Source: Variovorax paradoxus (GTDB lineage Bacteria; Pseudomonadota; Gammaproteobacteria; Burkholderiales; Burkholderiaceae_C). Taken from it: 64,000 bases of DNA. The notes below the pieces were generated by a model. It was not told where the DNA came from. It did not search any database and saw nothing but the letters and a program-made list of their open reading frames with translations. The DNA is taken from assembly GCF_018614955.1 (NCBI RefSeq), contig NZ_JAGGNV010000028.1:1-64000 (forward strand). The letters run 5' to 3'. Shown here one piece after another: positions 42,809 through 54,197 of the stretch. Numbering within the stretch: position 1 is the first letter of the stretch; each line of letters starts with the position of its first letter. The position numbers and the translations under genes are program-made.

Positions 42809-44023
42809 ATGTTGCTTCCTGACTCTGCCGTTCTGAGCGCGGCCATCGACTGGCTCGGACATGGCTTGTGGGATCTCACGTGGTGGCAGGTCGTGCTGTA
42901 CACGCTGCTCACCACGCACATCACGATCGCTGCGGTCACGATCTTCCTGCACCGCACGCAGACGCACCGGGCCATGGATCTGGGCCCCATTCCTTCGCAT
43001 TTCTTCCGTTTCTGGCTCTGGCTGGGCACCGGCATGGTGACCAAGGAGTGGGTGGCGATCCACCGCAAGCACCATGCGAAGTGCGAAACCGAAGAAGACC
43101 CGCACAGCCCGCAGGTCCGCGGCATCGACGAAGTGCTGTGGCGCGGCGCCGAGCTCTATCGTGCCGAGTCGAAGAACAAGGAAACGATGGAGCGTTACGG
43201 CCACGGCACGCCTGACGACTGGCTCGAGCGCAACCTCTATTCGCGCTACAGCTGGCAGGGCGTGGGCCTGATGCTGGTGCTCAACCTGGCGCTCTTCGGT
43301 GCGCTCGGCATGGCTGTGTGGGCGGTTCAGATGCTCTGGATCCCGATCACGGCGGCCGGCATCATCAACGGCATCGGCCACTACTGGGGCTATCGCAATT
43401 TCGAGGCGCCCGACGCCAGCCGCAACGTCTCGCCCTGGGGCCTGATCATCGGCGGTGAAGAACTGCACAACAACCACCACACGTACCCGACGTCGGCAAA
43501 GTTCTCCGTCAAGAAATACGAGTTCGACATCGGCTGGGTCTACATCCGCATGATGCAGACGATCGGCTGGGCCAAGGTCAAGAAGGTGCCGCCGAAGATG
43601 CAACTGGGCGACATCCAGCCGGTGGCCGACCAGAAGACCCTCGAGGCCGTCATCGCCAACCGCTACGAAGTGATGGCCGGCTATGCGCGCGAAATGCGTC
43701 GCGCCACCAAGGCAGAGCTGGCGTCGCTCAAGGCCAAGGGTGCCGACCTGTCGGTGCTGAAGGCCGCCAAGCGTTGGCTGCACCGCGATGACGACAAGGT
43801 GCCGGCCACCGCGCGTTCGCACCTGGTGCAGGCGCGTGCCGCACACCCGGTGCTCGACAAGATGGTGACGATGCGCGAAGAACTTCGCCAACTGTGGCTC
43901 AACACCTCGCAGTCGCGCGAACAACTGGCCGCCGATCTGGCCGCCTGGTGCCATCGTGCGGAAGCCAGCGGCATCGCAGGGTTGCGTGAGTTCTCCACCC
44001 GCCTGCGCGCGGCGCGCGCTTGA
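42809..44023 (+). CDS. Acyl-lipid/acyl-CoA desaturase (membrane di-iron, delta-9 type)
   Basis: A 404-residue membrane desaturase. The three histidine boxes are complete: H48-RTQT-H53, H85-RK-HH89 and H220-NN-HH224, which hold the di-iron centre that introduces a double bond into fatty acyl chains. Membrane segments lie near 25-46, 68-80 and 152-192. About 90 residues after position 315 lie outside the catalytic fold and, with REELRQLW, a helix ending in W, AEASGI and LREFSTRLR, resemble the C-terminal tail of ISL3-family transposases. A strong terminator follows. Confidence 0.9.
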   Translation: MLLPDSAVLSAAIDWLGHGLWDLTWWQVVLYTLLTTHITIAAVTIFLHRTQTHRAMDLGPIPSHFFRFWLWLGTGMVTKEWVAIHRKHHAKCETEEDPHSPQVRGIDEVLWRGAELYRAESKNKETMERYGHGTPDDWLERNLYSRYSWQGVGLMLVLNLALFGALGMAVWAVQMLWIPITAAGIINGIGHYWGYRNFEAPDASRNVSPWGLIIGGEELHNNHHTYPTSAKFSVKKYEFDIGWVYIRMMQTIGWAKVKKVPPKMQLGDIQPVADQKTLEAVIANRYEVMAGYAREMRRATKAELASLKAKGADLSVLKAAKRWLHRDDDKVPATARSHLVQARAAHPVLDKMVTMREELRQLWLNTSQSREQLAADLAAWCHRAEASGIAGLREFSTRLRAARA

Positions 44024-44050
44024 CGGGCGGCGGTCTCCGCCTCGATCCAA

Positions 44051-44075
44051 AGCCGGCCCGCGGGCCGGCTTTTTC
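44051..44075 (+). terminator. Rho-independent terminator after the desaturase gene
   Basis: A perfect 10-bp stem (AGCCGGCCCG at 44051-44060 with CGGGCCGGCT at 44061-44070) running directly into TTTTT. It ends the plus-strand unit ahead of the convergent ribosomal-protein genes. Confidence 0.9.
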
Positions 44076-44107
44076 TTGAGGTCTGCTGTTTGGTGAAACG
44101 CAGACAA

Positions 44108-44135
44108 CAAAAAACCCGCTGGATCGCAGCGGGTT
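44108..44135 (-). terminator. Rho-independent terminator after rpmG
   Basis: On the minus strand AACCCGCT (44135-44128) pairs with AGCGGGTT (44120-44113) around a 7-base loop and runs into a T tract (A run at 44109-44114 on the plus strand). Confidence 0.88.
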
Positions 44136-44155
44136 TCTTGCTTGAATCAGCCGAA

Positions 44156-44329
44156 TTACTTCAGCTTGATTTCCTTGTACTCGACGTGCTTGCGCGCCTT
44201 CGGGTCGAACTTCATGATCGACATCTTTTCAGGCATCGTCTTCTTGTTCTTGCTGGTCGTGTAGAAATGGCCGGTACCCGCGGTGGATTCCAGCTTGATC
44301 TTTTCGCGTCCGCCTTTGCTCGTTGCCAT
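44156..44329 (-). CDS. rpmG: 50S ribosomal protein L33
   Basis: A 57-residue basic protein of the large ribosomal subunit, starting [13 protein letters not shown] and containing [11 protein letters not shown] and [15 protein letters not shown]. It has no CxxC pairs, so it is a zinc-free (C-minus) L33. GGAG precedes the ATG by 7 bases. It follows rpmB by 11 bp, the usual rpmB-rpmG pair. Confidence 0.96.
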   Translation of the reverse strand: MATSKGGREKIKLESTAGTGHFYTTSKNKKTMPEKMSIMKFDPKARKHVEYKEIKLK

Positions 44330-44340
44330 GATTCAGCTCC

Positions 44341-44574
44341 TTAAGCTTGGCCGCGTGCACGCAGGTCTGCGAGCACGGCGTCGATGCCGTTCTTGTCGAT
44401 GAGGCGCAAAGCGGCGCTCGAAACACGCAGGCGCACCCAGCGATTTTCGGTCTCGACCCAGAAACGGCGGTATTGCAGGTTCGGCAGGAACCGGCGCTTG
44501 GTTTTGTTGTTGGCGTGGGAAACGTTGTTTCCGACCATCGGGCCTTTGCCCGTTACGTCGCATACGCGTGCCAT
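44341..44574 (-). CDS. rpmB: 50S ribosomal protein L28
   Basis: A 77-residue ribosomal protein beginning [12 protein letters not shown] and containing [19 protein letters not shown] and [12 protein letters not shown], all typical of bacterial L28. First gene of rpmB-rpmG, transcribed from a promoter overlapping the end of trxB. Confidence 0.97.
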   Translation of the reverse strand: MARVCDVTGKGPMVGNNVSHANNKTKRRFLPNLQYRRFWVETENRWVRLRVSSAALRLIDKNGIDAVLADLRARGQA

Positions 44575-44724
44575 GTGGACACTCTTTCTTGAACAGCTGG
44601 CACCGGGCGCAAGGTGATTGCGGGGTGGGTTGCAGCTTGACCTCGCCAGAAACGGGTGGCGGTACCCCGGCTTGCCGTGAGTTCTCGGCCCCAAAAGAAG
44701 AGGCCGAATTCGGCAAAGCTTTGG

Positions 44725-46552
<1,828 letters not shown>

Positions 46553-46682
46553 CCTTTCGGCCGGCAGCGCCGAAGCGCGCTGGCCCCTGCATCGCCGGCC
46601 CTGACAACGCGGCCGCGACCGTTTTCGTTGTAGTTTCTGCAAGCCGTCTGCCCGTTCCTGCGGGCCAGCGGCCGTGTCTTCC

Positions 46683-49061
46683 ATGACCTATTCGCTCAAT
46701 ACCCTTCAATCGTCCTCATCGGCCGAATCGCAGCCGGTGCGCTTGCGCGCCATGCGCTTCGCGCACGAGATCACGCTGATCGCCGGCTTCGTCCTGCTGC
46801 TTTACTGGCTGCTCGCCATGTTGAGCTTTACGCCCTCGGATGCCGCCTGGTCCACCTCGGGCACCGGCGGCGAGGTCAAGAACTGGGGCGGCCGCATTGG
46901 CGCCTGGCTGGCCGACGCCAGCTATTTCCTGGCCGGTTACTCGGTCTGGTGGTGCCTGGCGGCCGGCTTGCGCGTGTGGTTGTCTTCTCTGGCCGGCTGG
47001 TTGCGCGGCGGAGAGCCGACGCCCGCCGATCAGCCGCCGCGGGGCCGCTTCAACCGCAGCCGCCTGGCGTTCTGGTTCGGCCTGCTGCTGCTGCTGTGCG
47101 CCAGCGCGATGCTCGAATGGTCGCGTCTTTATCGGCTGGAATTCCATCTGCCCGGGCATGGCGGCGGCGTGCTCGGCTATCTGGTCGGGCCGCTCGGCGT
47201 GAAGTGGATGGGCTTCACCGGTTCGGCGCTGATCGCCATTGCTGCCGGCGTGATCGGCTCGGCGCTCGTGTTCCGCTTCTCGTGGAGTCATATCGCCGAG
47301 CGCATCGGCTCTCGTCTCTACTCGCTGTTCGAGTTGCGCCGCGAAAAGCGCGAGATCGCCGAAGACATCGCGATGGGAAAGAGAGCGGTGCGCGAGCGCG
47401 AAGAGCTGGCGGAGCAGGGCGGCGAGCTCGAATCGGCCGACGAGGAACTGCGCATCGTGCCGCGCCCCAAGCGCCGCGCGCCCTCGCCTCCGGTGCAGAT
47501 CGAACCCGCGCTGACCGAGGTGCCGCGCAGCGATCGCGTGGCCAAGGAGCGTCAGAAACCCCTGTTCCGCGAACTGCCCGACAGCAAGCTGCCGCAGGTC
47601 GACCTGCTCGACTCGGCGCAGGCGCGCCAGGAAACTGTTTCCGCCGACACGCTCGAGATGACCTCGCGCCTGATCGAGAAGAAGCTCAAGGACTTCGGCG
47701 TCGAGGTGCGCGTGGTGCTGGCTTCGCCGGGCCCGGTGATCACGCGCTACGAGATCGAGCCGGCCACGGGCGTCAAGGGCTCGCAGATCGTCAACCTCGC
47801 GAAGGACCTGGCGCGCTCGCTGTCGCTGGTGTCGATCCGTGTGGTCGAGACCATCCCCGGCAAGAACTTCATGGCGCTCGAACTGCCGAACGCCAAGCGG
47901 CAGTCGATCAAGCTCAGCGAGATCCTCGGCTCGCAGGTCTACAACGAAGGCAAGTCGATGCTCACCATGGGCCTCGGCAAGGACATCGTCGGCAACCCGG
48001 TGGTGGCCGATCTCGCGAAGATGCCGCACGTGCTCGTGGCCGGCACCACCGGCTCCGGCAAGTCGGTCGGCATCAACGCGATGATCCTGAGCCTGCTCTA
48101 CAAGGCCGAGGCGCGCGACGTGCGCTTGCTGATGATCGACCCGAAGATGCTCGAAATGTCGGTCTATGAGGGCATCCCGCACCTGCTGGCGCCCGTGGTC
48201 ACCGACATGCGGCAAGCGGCTCACGGCCTCAACTGGTGCGTGGCCGAGATGGAACGCCGCTACAAGCTCATGAGCAAGCTGGGCGTGCGCAACCTGGCGG
48301 GCTACAACACCAAGATCGACGAGGCCAAGGCGCGCGAGGAGTTCATCTACAACCCCTTCAGCCTCACGCCCGACAGCCCCGAGCCGCTCGCGCGGGAGCC
48401 GCACATCGTGGTCGTGATCGACGAGCTGGCCGACCTGATGATGGTGGTCGGCAAGAAGATCGAAGAGCTGATCGCCCGCCTGGCGCAGAAGGCGCGCGCC
48501 GCCGGTATCCACCTGATCCTTGCCACGCAGCGGCCCAGCGTCGACGTGATCACCGGGCTCATCAAGGCCAACATCCCCACGCGCATCGCCTTCCAGGTGT
48601 CGAGCAAGATCGACTCGCGCACCATCCTCGACCAGATGGGTGCGGAGGCGCTGCTCGGCATGGGCGACATGCTCTACATGCCGAGCGGCACCGGCCTGCC
48701 GGTGCGCGTGCACGGCGCCTTCGTGAGCGACGAAGAAGTGCACCGTGTCGTCGCCTACCTCAAGTCACAAGGGGAGCCGGACTACATCGAAGGGGTGCTC
48801 GAAGGTGGAACCGTCGACGGCGAAGGCGATCTACTGGGTGAAGGTGGCGGCGATGGCGCCGAGAAGGACCCGATGTACGACCAGGCGGTCGAAGTCGTGC
48901 TCAAGAACCGCAAGGCCAGCATTTCGCTGGTACAGCGCCACCTGAAGATCGGCTACAACCGCGCCGCGCGGCTGGTCGAGGACATGGAAAACGCCGGGCT
49001 GGTGAGCGCCATGAGCGGCAGCGGCCAGCGCGAAATTCTGGTGCCCGCACGCACCGAATGA
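46683..49061 (+). CDS. ftsK: DNA translocase FtsK
   Basis: A 792-residue septum-associated DNA pump that moves chromosome dimer junctions to dif for XerCD resolution. Four N-terminal membrane helices lie within residues 20-205, then a short acidic/proline linker (about 230-300), the alpha-beta motor with Walker A GTTGSGKS (K460) and Walker [13 protein letters not shown], and the C-terminal gamma winged helix (from about 725) that reads KOPS sequences. A GTG three codons upstream (46674) is another possible start. Its stop overlaps lolA (ATGA). Confidence 0.96.
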   Translation: MTYSLNTLQSSSSAESQPVRLRAMRFAHEITLIAGFVLLLYWLLAMLSFTPSDAAWSTSGTGGEVKNWGGRIGAWLADASYFLAGYSVWWCLAAGLRVWLSSLAGWLRGGEPTPADQPPRGRFNRSRLAFWFGLLLLLCASAMLEWSRLYRLEFHLPGHGGGVLGYLVGPLGVKWMGFTGSALIAIAAGVIGSALVFRFSWSHIAERIGSRLYSLFELRREKREIAEDIAMGKRAVREREELAEQGGELESADEELRIVPRPKRRAPSPPVQIEPALTEVPRSDRVAKERQKPLFRELPDSKLPQVDLLDSAQARQETVSADTLEMTSRLIEKKLKDFGVEVRVVLASPGPVITRYEIEPATGVKGSQIVNLAKDLARSLSLVSIRVVETIPGKNFMALELPNAKRQSIKLSEILGSQVYNEGKSMLTMGLGKDIVGNPVVADLAKMPHVLVAGTTGSGKSVGINAMILSLLYKAEARDVRLLMIDPKMLEMSVYEGIPHLLAPVVTDMRQAAHGLNWCVAEMERRYKLMSKLGVRNLAGYNTKIDEAKAREEFIYNPFSLTPDSPEPLAREPHIVVVIDELADLMMVVGKKIEELIARLAQKARAAGIHLILATQRPSVDVITGLIKANIPTRIAFQVSSKIDSRTILDQMGAEALLGMGDMLYMPSGTGLPVRVHGAFVSDEEVHRVVAYLKSQGEPDYIEGVLEGGTVDGEGDLLGEGGGDGAEKDPMYDQAVEVVLKNRKASISLVQRHLKIGYNRAARLVEDMENAGLVSAMSGSGQREILVPARTE

Positions 49062-49711
49062 TGGGATCAGGGATGTCGATGAAGAAGCTGCTCGTTGGAT
49101 TGGGCTTGGCTCTTGCCGCAGGCGGTGTTTGGGCCGGCGGCATGGAAAGCCTCGAAGCCTTCGTGAAGAACGTCAAGTCGGGCCGCGCCGAATTCACGCA
49201 GACCGTCACCGCGCCAGCGAAAGATGGACAGGCTGCGCGCGCCAAGGTGTCGAGCGGCACCTTCGAATTCCAGCGGCCCGGCAAGTTCAAGTTCGACTAC
49301 AAGAAGCCCTTCGCGCAAAGCATCGTGGCCGATGGCGAAACGCTCTGGCTCTACGACGCCGACCTGAACCAGGTCACGCAGCGCAAGCAGTCGCAGGCGC
49401 TCGGCTCGACGCCGGCCGCGCTGATTGCCGCTGCGCCCGATCTGCGCGCGCTGCAAGCCGATTTCGCGCTCGAGGCAGCCCCCGAGCGCGATGGGCTGCA
49501 ATGGGTCAAGGCCAGCCCCAAGAACAAGGAGGGGCAATTGCAGAACGTCCAGGTGGGCTTTCAGGGCGATGCGCTGGCGGCGCTGGAGATCCTCGACAGC
49601 TTCGGCCAGCGCTCGGTGTTGAAGTTCAGCAAGGTCGAAGTCAATCCGGCCTTGCCTGCGAACACCTTCCAGTTCAAGGCCCCAGCCGGCGCAGACGTGA
49701 TCAGGCAATAG
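49058..49711 (+). CDS. lolA: Outer-membrane lipoprotein carrier protein LolA
   Basis: A 217-residue periplasmic chaperone carrying lipoproteins from LolCDE to LolB. The signal peptide is best read from an internal ATG (MKKLLVGLG, 49079) with cleavage after VWAG/GG; the ATG at 49058 overlaps the ftsK stop and would add seven residues. Family segments include [15 protein letters not shown] and [15 protein letters not shown]. ftsK-lolA-rarA is a conserved order. Confidence 0.94.
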   Translation: MMGSGMSMKKLLVGLGLALAAGGVWAGGMESLEAFVKNVKSGRAEFTQTVTAPAKDGQAARAKVSSGTFEFQRPGKFKFDYKKPFAQSIVADGETLWLYDADLNQVTQRKQSQALGSTPAALIAAAPDLRALQADFALEAAPERDGLQWVKASPKNKEGQLQNVQVGFQGDALAALEILDSFGQRSVLKFSKVEVNPALPANTFQFKAPAGADVIRQ

Positions 49712-49728
49712 CGCCGGGGGCGGGCTCC

Positions 49729-51021
49729 ATGGCCACCAGCACCCACCAACCTCTAGCCGAACGCCTGCGACCCAAGACCCTGGGCGAGGTCATCGGCCAG
49801 CAGCACCTGCTCGGCCCCGGCATGCCGCTGCGCATCGCCTTCGAGTCGGGCCAGCCGCACTCCTGCATCCTCTGGGGGCCGCCGGGCACCGGCAAGACGA
49901 CCATCGCGAGGCTCATGGCCGATGCCTTCGATGCGCAGTTTCTCAGCATCAGCGCGGTGCTCGGCGGCGTGAAGGACATCCGCGATGCGGTCGAGCGCGC
50001 GACCCTGGCGCGCGACGGGCTCGAGCAGCGCCGCACCATCGTCTTCGTCGACGAAGTCCACCGCTTCAACAAGAGCCAGCAGGATGCGTTCCTGCCGCAT
50101 GTGGAGTCGGGCCTGTTCACCTTCATCGGCGCCACCACCGAGAACCCATCCTTCGAGGTGAACTCCGCGCTCTTGTCGCGCGCTGCGGTATACGTGCTGC
50201 AGCCGCTCGGCGAAGGCGATCTCCGGCAGATCGTGACCCGGGCGCAGGACATCCAGGCGGTGCCCGCCATCGAAGCGAAGGCCATCGACCGGCTCGTGGC
50301 CTATGCCGACGGCGATGCCAGGCGCCTGCTCAACACCCTCGAAACGCTCTCGGTCGCAGCCGGCTCCGAGAAGCTCGGCGACATCGCCGACGAATGGCTG
50401 TTGCGCGTGCTGGGCGAGCGCATGCGCCGCTACGACAAGGGCGGCGAGCAGTTCTACGACACCATCTCCGCGCTGCACAAGTCGGTGCGCGGCAGCGACC
50501 CCGACGCCTCGCTCTACTGGTTCGTGCGCATGCTCGACGGCGGTGCCGATCCGCGCTACATGGCGCGCCGCCTGGTGCGCATGGCGAGCGAAGACATCGG
50601 CCTGGCCGACCCGCGCGCGTTGCGGCTGGCGCTCGACGCCGCCGAGGTCTATGAGCGGCTCGGCTCCCCCGAAGGCGAGCTGGCGCTCGCCGAATGCGTG
50701 GTCTACCTTGCGATCGCGCCGAAGTCGAATGCGGTCTACCAGGCCTACAACGAGGTCCGCGCCCTCATCAAGACCGACGGCACGCGCCCGGTACCGATGC
50801 ATCTGCGCAATGCGCCTACGCGGCTCATGAAAGAACTCGACTACGGCAAGGGCTATCGCTACGCGCACGACGAGGAGGGCGGCTTCGCGGCCGGCGAGCG
50901 CTATCTGCCCGATGGCCTCGATCCGCCGCCCTTCTACCGGCCCGTCGAGCGCGGCCTCGAAATCCGCATCGCGGAGAAATTGCGCGAACTGCGCAAGCGA
51001 AACGACGACGCGGCCGGTTGA
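49729..51021 (+). CDS. rarA: Replication-associated recombination protein A (RarA/MgsA AAA+ ATPase)
   Basis: A 430-residue AAA+ ATPase acting at stalled replication forks. Walker A GPPGTGKT holds K56; Walker B and sensor regions are visible as IVFVDEVHRFNKSQQDAF and FIGATTENPSFEVNSALLSR with the arginine finger. The C-terminal tetramerisation domain includes SLYWFVRMLDGGADPRYMARR. It follows lolA by 17 bp; a 256-bp non-coding stretch follows it. Confidence 0.95.
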   Translation: MATSTHQPLAERLRPKTLGEVIGQQHLLGPGMPLRIAFESGQPHSCILWGPPGTGKTTIARLMADAFDAQFLSISAVLGGVKDIRDAVERATLARDGLEQRRTIVFVDEVHRFNKSQQDAFLPHVESGLFTFIGATTENPSFEVNSALLSRAAVYVLQPLGEGDLRQIVTRAQDIQAVPAIEAKAIDRLVAYADGDARRLLNTLETLSVAAGSEKLGDIADEWLLRVLGERMRRYDKGGEQFYDTISALHKSVRGSDPDASLYWFVRMLDGGADPRYMARRLVRMASEDIGLADPRALRLALDAAEVYERLGSPEGELALAECVVYLAIAPKSNAVYQAYNEVRALIKTDGTRPVPMHLRNAPTRLMKELDYGKGYRYAHDEEGGFAAGERYLPDGLDPPPFYRPVERGLEIRIAEKLRELRKRNDDAAG

Positions 51022-51140
51022 TACGACAAGGTACGCAGCGCCGTCGAGCCGGTACCCCCGTGCACCGCCGAAGCCCATTCGGTCCGCGCCAGCGGGAAAA
51101 CCCCCGTCGGGTACGCACCGAAATGGCGATCCGGCATGAC

Positions 51141-51189
51141 TACAATCCCGGCCACAAACCCGCCGTCGACACATGCTGGCGGGTTTTTT
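51141..51189 (+). terminator. Hairpin with T tract in the rarA-livH gap, preceded by a -10-like element
   Basis: AAACCCGCC (51156-51164) pairs perfectly with GGCGGGTTT (51178-51186) and the stem runs into six T. It should terminate rarA transcription, or attenuate a message entering livH 90 bp downstream. A TACAAT at 51141, just before the stem, could start a very short RNA ending at this hairpin. The rest of 51022-51277 shows no gene. Confidence 0.7.
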
Positions 51190-51277
51190 GCTAAGGGAAA
51201 CCAGGGTGCCCAACCGGCGTGCCTGGTCAGTCGGGCGCCCCCCAAGGGCGTCACCATTAGAAAAAGGGAACCTCCTT

Positions 51278-52207
51278 ATGGACATCTTGCTGCAACAGAT
51301 CATCAACGGTCTGGTCCTCGGCAGCATGTACGCCTTGATAGCCTTGGGCTACACCATGGTGTACGGCATCATCAACCTCATCAATTTCGCGCACGGTGAA
51401 GTGCTCATGGTCGGCGCGCTGACCAGCTGGACCATCATCGGACTCATGCAGGAATCGATGCCCGGCACGCCGGGATGGATCATCCTCATCATTGCGTTGA
51501 TCATTGCCTGCGTGGTCGCCGCCACGCTCAACTTCATCATCGAGAAAGTGGCCTACCGGCCGCTGCGCAACAGCCCGAAGCTCGCACCGCTGATCACTGC
51601 CATCGGCATGTCGATCCTCTTGCAGACGCTGGCGATGATCATCTGGAAGCCGACCAACAAGGCTTACCCCAACCTGCTGTCCACCACGCCGATCCATGTC
51701 GGCGGCGCCGTGATCTCGCCCACGCAGGTCATGATCCTGAGCGTCACTGCCTTCTGCCTGGTGGTGCTGATGTGGCTGGTCAACTACACCAAGCTCGGCC
51801 GCGCGATGCGCGCCACCGCCGAGAATCCGCGCGTTGCGGCGCTGATGGGCATCCGGCCCGACATGGTCATCTCGGCCACCTTCATCATCGGCGCGGTGCT
51901 CGCCGCCGTCGCCGGCGTGATGTACGCCTCCAACTACGGCATCGCGCAGCATGCGATGGGCTTCATCCCCGGCCTCAAGGCCTTCACGGCGGCGGTGTTC
52001 GGCGGCATCGGCAACCTCGCGGGCGCGGTGGTCGGCGGCATTCTGCTGGGGCTCATCGAAGCCATCGGCTCGGGTTACATCGGCGCGCTCACCGGCGATG
52101 TGCTCGGCAGCCACTACAGCGACATCTTTGCGTTCATCGTGCTGATCATCATGCTCACGCTCAGGCCCTCGGGTCTGCTCGGCGAGCGCGTGGCGGACCG
52201 GGCCTGA
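51278..52207 (+). CDS. livH: Branched-chain amino acid ABC transporter permease LivH
   Basis: A 309-residue membrane permease of the HAAT family importing branched-chain amino acids or related compounds. The start gives LQQIINGLVLGSMYALIALG, the typical LivH N-terminus, and INLINFAHGEVLMVGA follows near residues 33-48. Another family block is ENPRVAALMGIRPD near 188. First gene of livHMGF; the periplasmic LivK-type binding protein is not in this window. Confidence 0.93.
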   Translation: MDILLQQIINGLVLGSMYALIALGYTMVYGIINLINFAHGEVLMVGALTSWTIIGLMQESMPGTPGWIILIIALIIACVVAATLNFIIEKVAYRPLRNSPKLAPLITAIGMSILLQTLAMIIWKPTNKAYPNLLSTTPIHVGGAVISPTQVMILSVTAFCLVVLMWLVNYTKLGRAMRATAENPRVAALMGIRPDMVISATFIIGAVLAAVAGVMYASNYGIAQHAMGFIPGLKAFTAAVFGGIGNLAGAVVGGILLGLIEAIGSGYIGALTGDVLGSHYSDIFAFIVLIIMLTLRPSGLLGERVADRA

Positions 52208-52220
52208 AGGAGGGACAGCC

Positions 52221-53408
52221 ATGAAAAACGGCAAGAACATCGTCTACTTCCTGATCGCGGCCGTCGCCCTGCTGGTGCTGCCGCTGCTGCTGCAAAGCCA
52301 GGGCAACGCGTGGGTGCGCATCGCCGACATCGCATTGCTCTACGTGCTGCTGGCCCTCGGCCTCAACATCGTGGTCGGCTACGCCGGCCTGCTCGACCTG
52401 GGCTACGTCGCGTTCTTCGCGATCGGTGCCTACATGTTCGCGCTCCTGGGGTCGCCGCACCTGACCGACACCTTCCCGGCGATCAAGGCCATGTTCCCCA
52501 ACGGGCTGCACAGTTCGCTGCTGCTCGTGATACCCCTGGCGCTCGGGCTGGCCGCCTTCTTCGGCGTGCTGCTCGGCGCGCCCACGCTGAAACTGCGCGG
52601 CGACTACCTGGCGATCGTGACCCTCGGCTTCGGCGAGATCATCCGCGTGTTCCTCAACAACCTGGATCATCCGATCAACATCACGAACGGTCCGAAGGGC
52701 ATCACCGCGATCGACCCGGTCCACTTCTGGGGCCTCAACCTGGGCCGGCCGCTCAAGATCGGCGACTACTCGATCTCCTCGGTCACGCTGTATTACTACC
52801 TGTTCCTGGCGCTCGTGATCTTCACGATCATCATTTCGCATCGGCTGCAGATCTCGCGCATCGGCCGGGCCTGGATGGCCATCCGCGAAGACGAGATCGC
52901 TGCCAAGGCCATGGGCATCAACACCCGCAACATGAAGCTGCTGGCCTTCGGTATGGGCGCGAGCTTCGGCGGCGTATCGGGCGCGATGTTCGCGGCCTTC
53001 CAGGGCTTCGTGTCCCCCGAGTCCTTCGCCCTGAACGAGTCGGTGATGATCGTCGCGATGGTGGTGCTGGGCGGCATCGGCCACCTGCCGGGCGTGATCC
53101 TCGGCGCGGTGCTCTTGGCTGCGCTGCCTGAAGTGCTGCGCTACGTGGCCGGGCCGCTGCAGGCCATGACCGACGGGCGTCTCGATGCCTCGATCCTGCG
53201 CCAGCTGTTTATCGCGCTGGCGATGATCATCATCATGCTGGTGCGCCCGCGCGGTCTGTGGCCCTCGCCGGAGCACGGGAAGTCGCTGACGCGCAAGGGC
53301 GCGACGCCCGGAGCCGCGTCCGGCATGCCGGCCGCCGCGCCGGGCATCGAGACGCCGGCCGACGAGGTTCCCGGTGCCGCCTCGCGTCCCATGTCGATCA
53401 ATCCGTGA
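52221..53408 (+). CDS. livM: Branched-chain amino acid ABC transporter permease LivM
   Basis: A 395-residue permease partner of LivH. AAGGAGG sits 7 bases before the ATG. The LNIVVGYAGLLDLGYVAFFAIGAY block near residues 48-71 and GRAWMAIREDEIAAKAMG near 215-232 are LivM marks. The C-terminus after about residue 350 is a hydrophilic Gly/Ala/Pro-rich tail not needed for transport. Confidence 0.93.
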   Translation: MKNGKNIVYFLIAAVALLVLPLLLQSQGNAWVRIADIALLYVLLALGLNIVVGYAGLLDLGYVAFFAIGAYMFALLGSPHLTDTFPAIKAMFPNGLHSSLLLVIPLALGLAAFFGVLLGAPTLKLRGDYLAIVTLGFGEIIRVFLNNLDHPINITNGPKGITAIDPVHFWGLNLGRPLKIGDYSISSVTLYYYLFLALVIFTIIISHRLQISRIGRAWMAIREDEIAAKAMGINTRNMKLLAFGMGASFGGVSGAMFAAFQGFVSPESFALNESVMIVAMVVLGGIGHLPGVILGAVLLAALPEVLRYVAGPLQAMTDGRLDASILRQLFIALAMIIIMLVRPRGLWPSPEHGKSLTRKGATPGAASGMPAAAPGIETPADEVPGAASRPMSINP

Positions 53409-53425
53409 GCGAGGGGAGCACAACA

Positions 53426-54196
53426 ATGACTGACACCGTCCTCCATGTTCAGGGCATCTCCAAGCGCTTTGGCGGCCTGCAGGCCCTGTCCGATGTCGGC
53501 ATCAAGATCACGCGCGGCCAGGTCTATGGACTGATCGGCCCCAACGGCGCCGGCAAGACCACCTTCTTCAACGTCATCACAGGCCTGTACTCGCCCGACA
53601 GCGGGACTTTCGAACTGGCCGGCAAGCCTTATCAGCCGACGGCGGTGCACGAGGTCGCCAAGGCCGGCATCGCGCGCACCTTCCAGAACATCCGCCTCTT
53701 CGCGGAAATGACCGCACTCGAGAACGTGATGGTGGGCCGCCACATCCGCACCCGTTCGGGCGTGATGGGTGCCATCTTCCGAACGGGCGGCTTCAAGGCC
53801 GAGGAAGCGGCGATCGCCGAGCGCGCGCACCAGCTGCTCGACTATGTGGGCATCGGCAAGTTCGCCGACTACAAGGCGCGCACGCTGAGCTACGGCGACC
53901 AGCGCCGGCTCGAAATCGCCCGCGCGTTGGCGACCGACCCGCAGCTGATCGCGCTCGACGAGCCCGCTGCCGGCATGAACGCCACCGAGAAGGTGCTGCT
54001 GCGCGAGCTGATCGACCGCATCCGCAAGGACGACCGCACCATCCTCCTGATCGAGCACGACGTGAAGCTCGTGATGGGCCTGTGCGACCGCGTGACGGTG
54101 CTCGACTACGGCAAGCAGATCGCCGAGGGCACGCCGGCGGACGTGCAGCGAAACGAAAAAGTGATCGAGGCCTACCTCGGCACGGGAGGACACTGA
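53426..54196 (+). CDS. livG: Branched-chain amino acid ABC transporter ATPase LivG
   Basis: A 256-residue ATPase. Walker A GPNGAGKTT lies near residues 38-46, the LSYGDQRRLEIARAL signature near 152, and Walker B LIALDEPAAGMN near 175. The family-specific FQNIRLFAEMTALENVMVG Q-loop region is present. GAGGGGAG precedes the start. It is followed by livF with a one-base gap. Confidence 0.95.
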   Translation: MTDTVLHVQGISKRFGGLQALSDVGIKITRGQVYGLIGPNGAGKTTFFNVITGLYSPDSGTFELAGKPYQPTAVHEVAKAGIARTFQNIRLFAEMTALENVMVGRHIRTRSGVMGAIFRTGGFKAEEAAIAERAHQLLDYVGIGKFADYKARTLSYGDQRRLEIARALATDPQLIALDEPAAGMNATEKVLLRELIDRIRKDDRTILLIEHDVKLVMGLCDRVTVLDYGKQIAEGTPADVQRNEKVIEAYLGTGGH

Positions 54197-54197
54197 A

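Noticed and set aside
43750..44020. Remnant of an ISL3 insertion sequence
   Set aside because: The frame is continuous with the desaturase, there are no terminal inverted repeats or target duplication, and a terminator follows normally; similarity is at protein level only.
46716..48743. 675-codon open frame opposite ftsK
   Set aside because: Same reason: antisense shadow of a clear housekeeping gene with low-complexity His/Arg/Leu composition.
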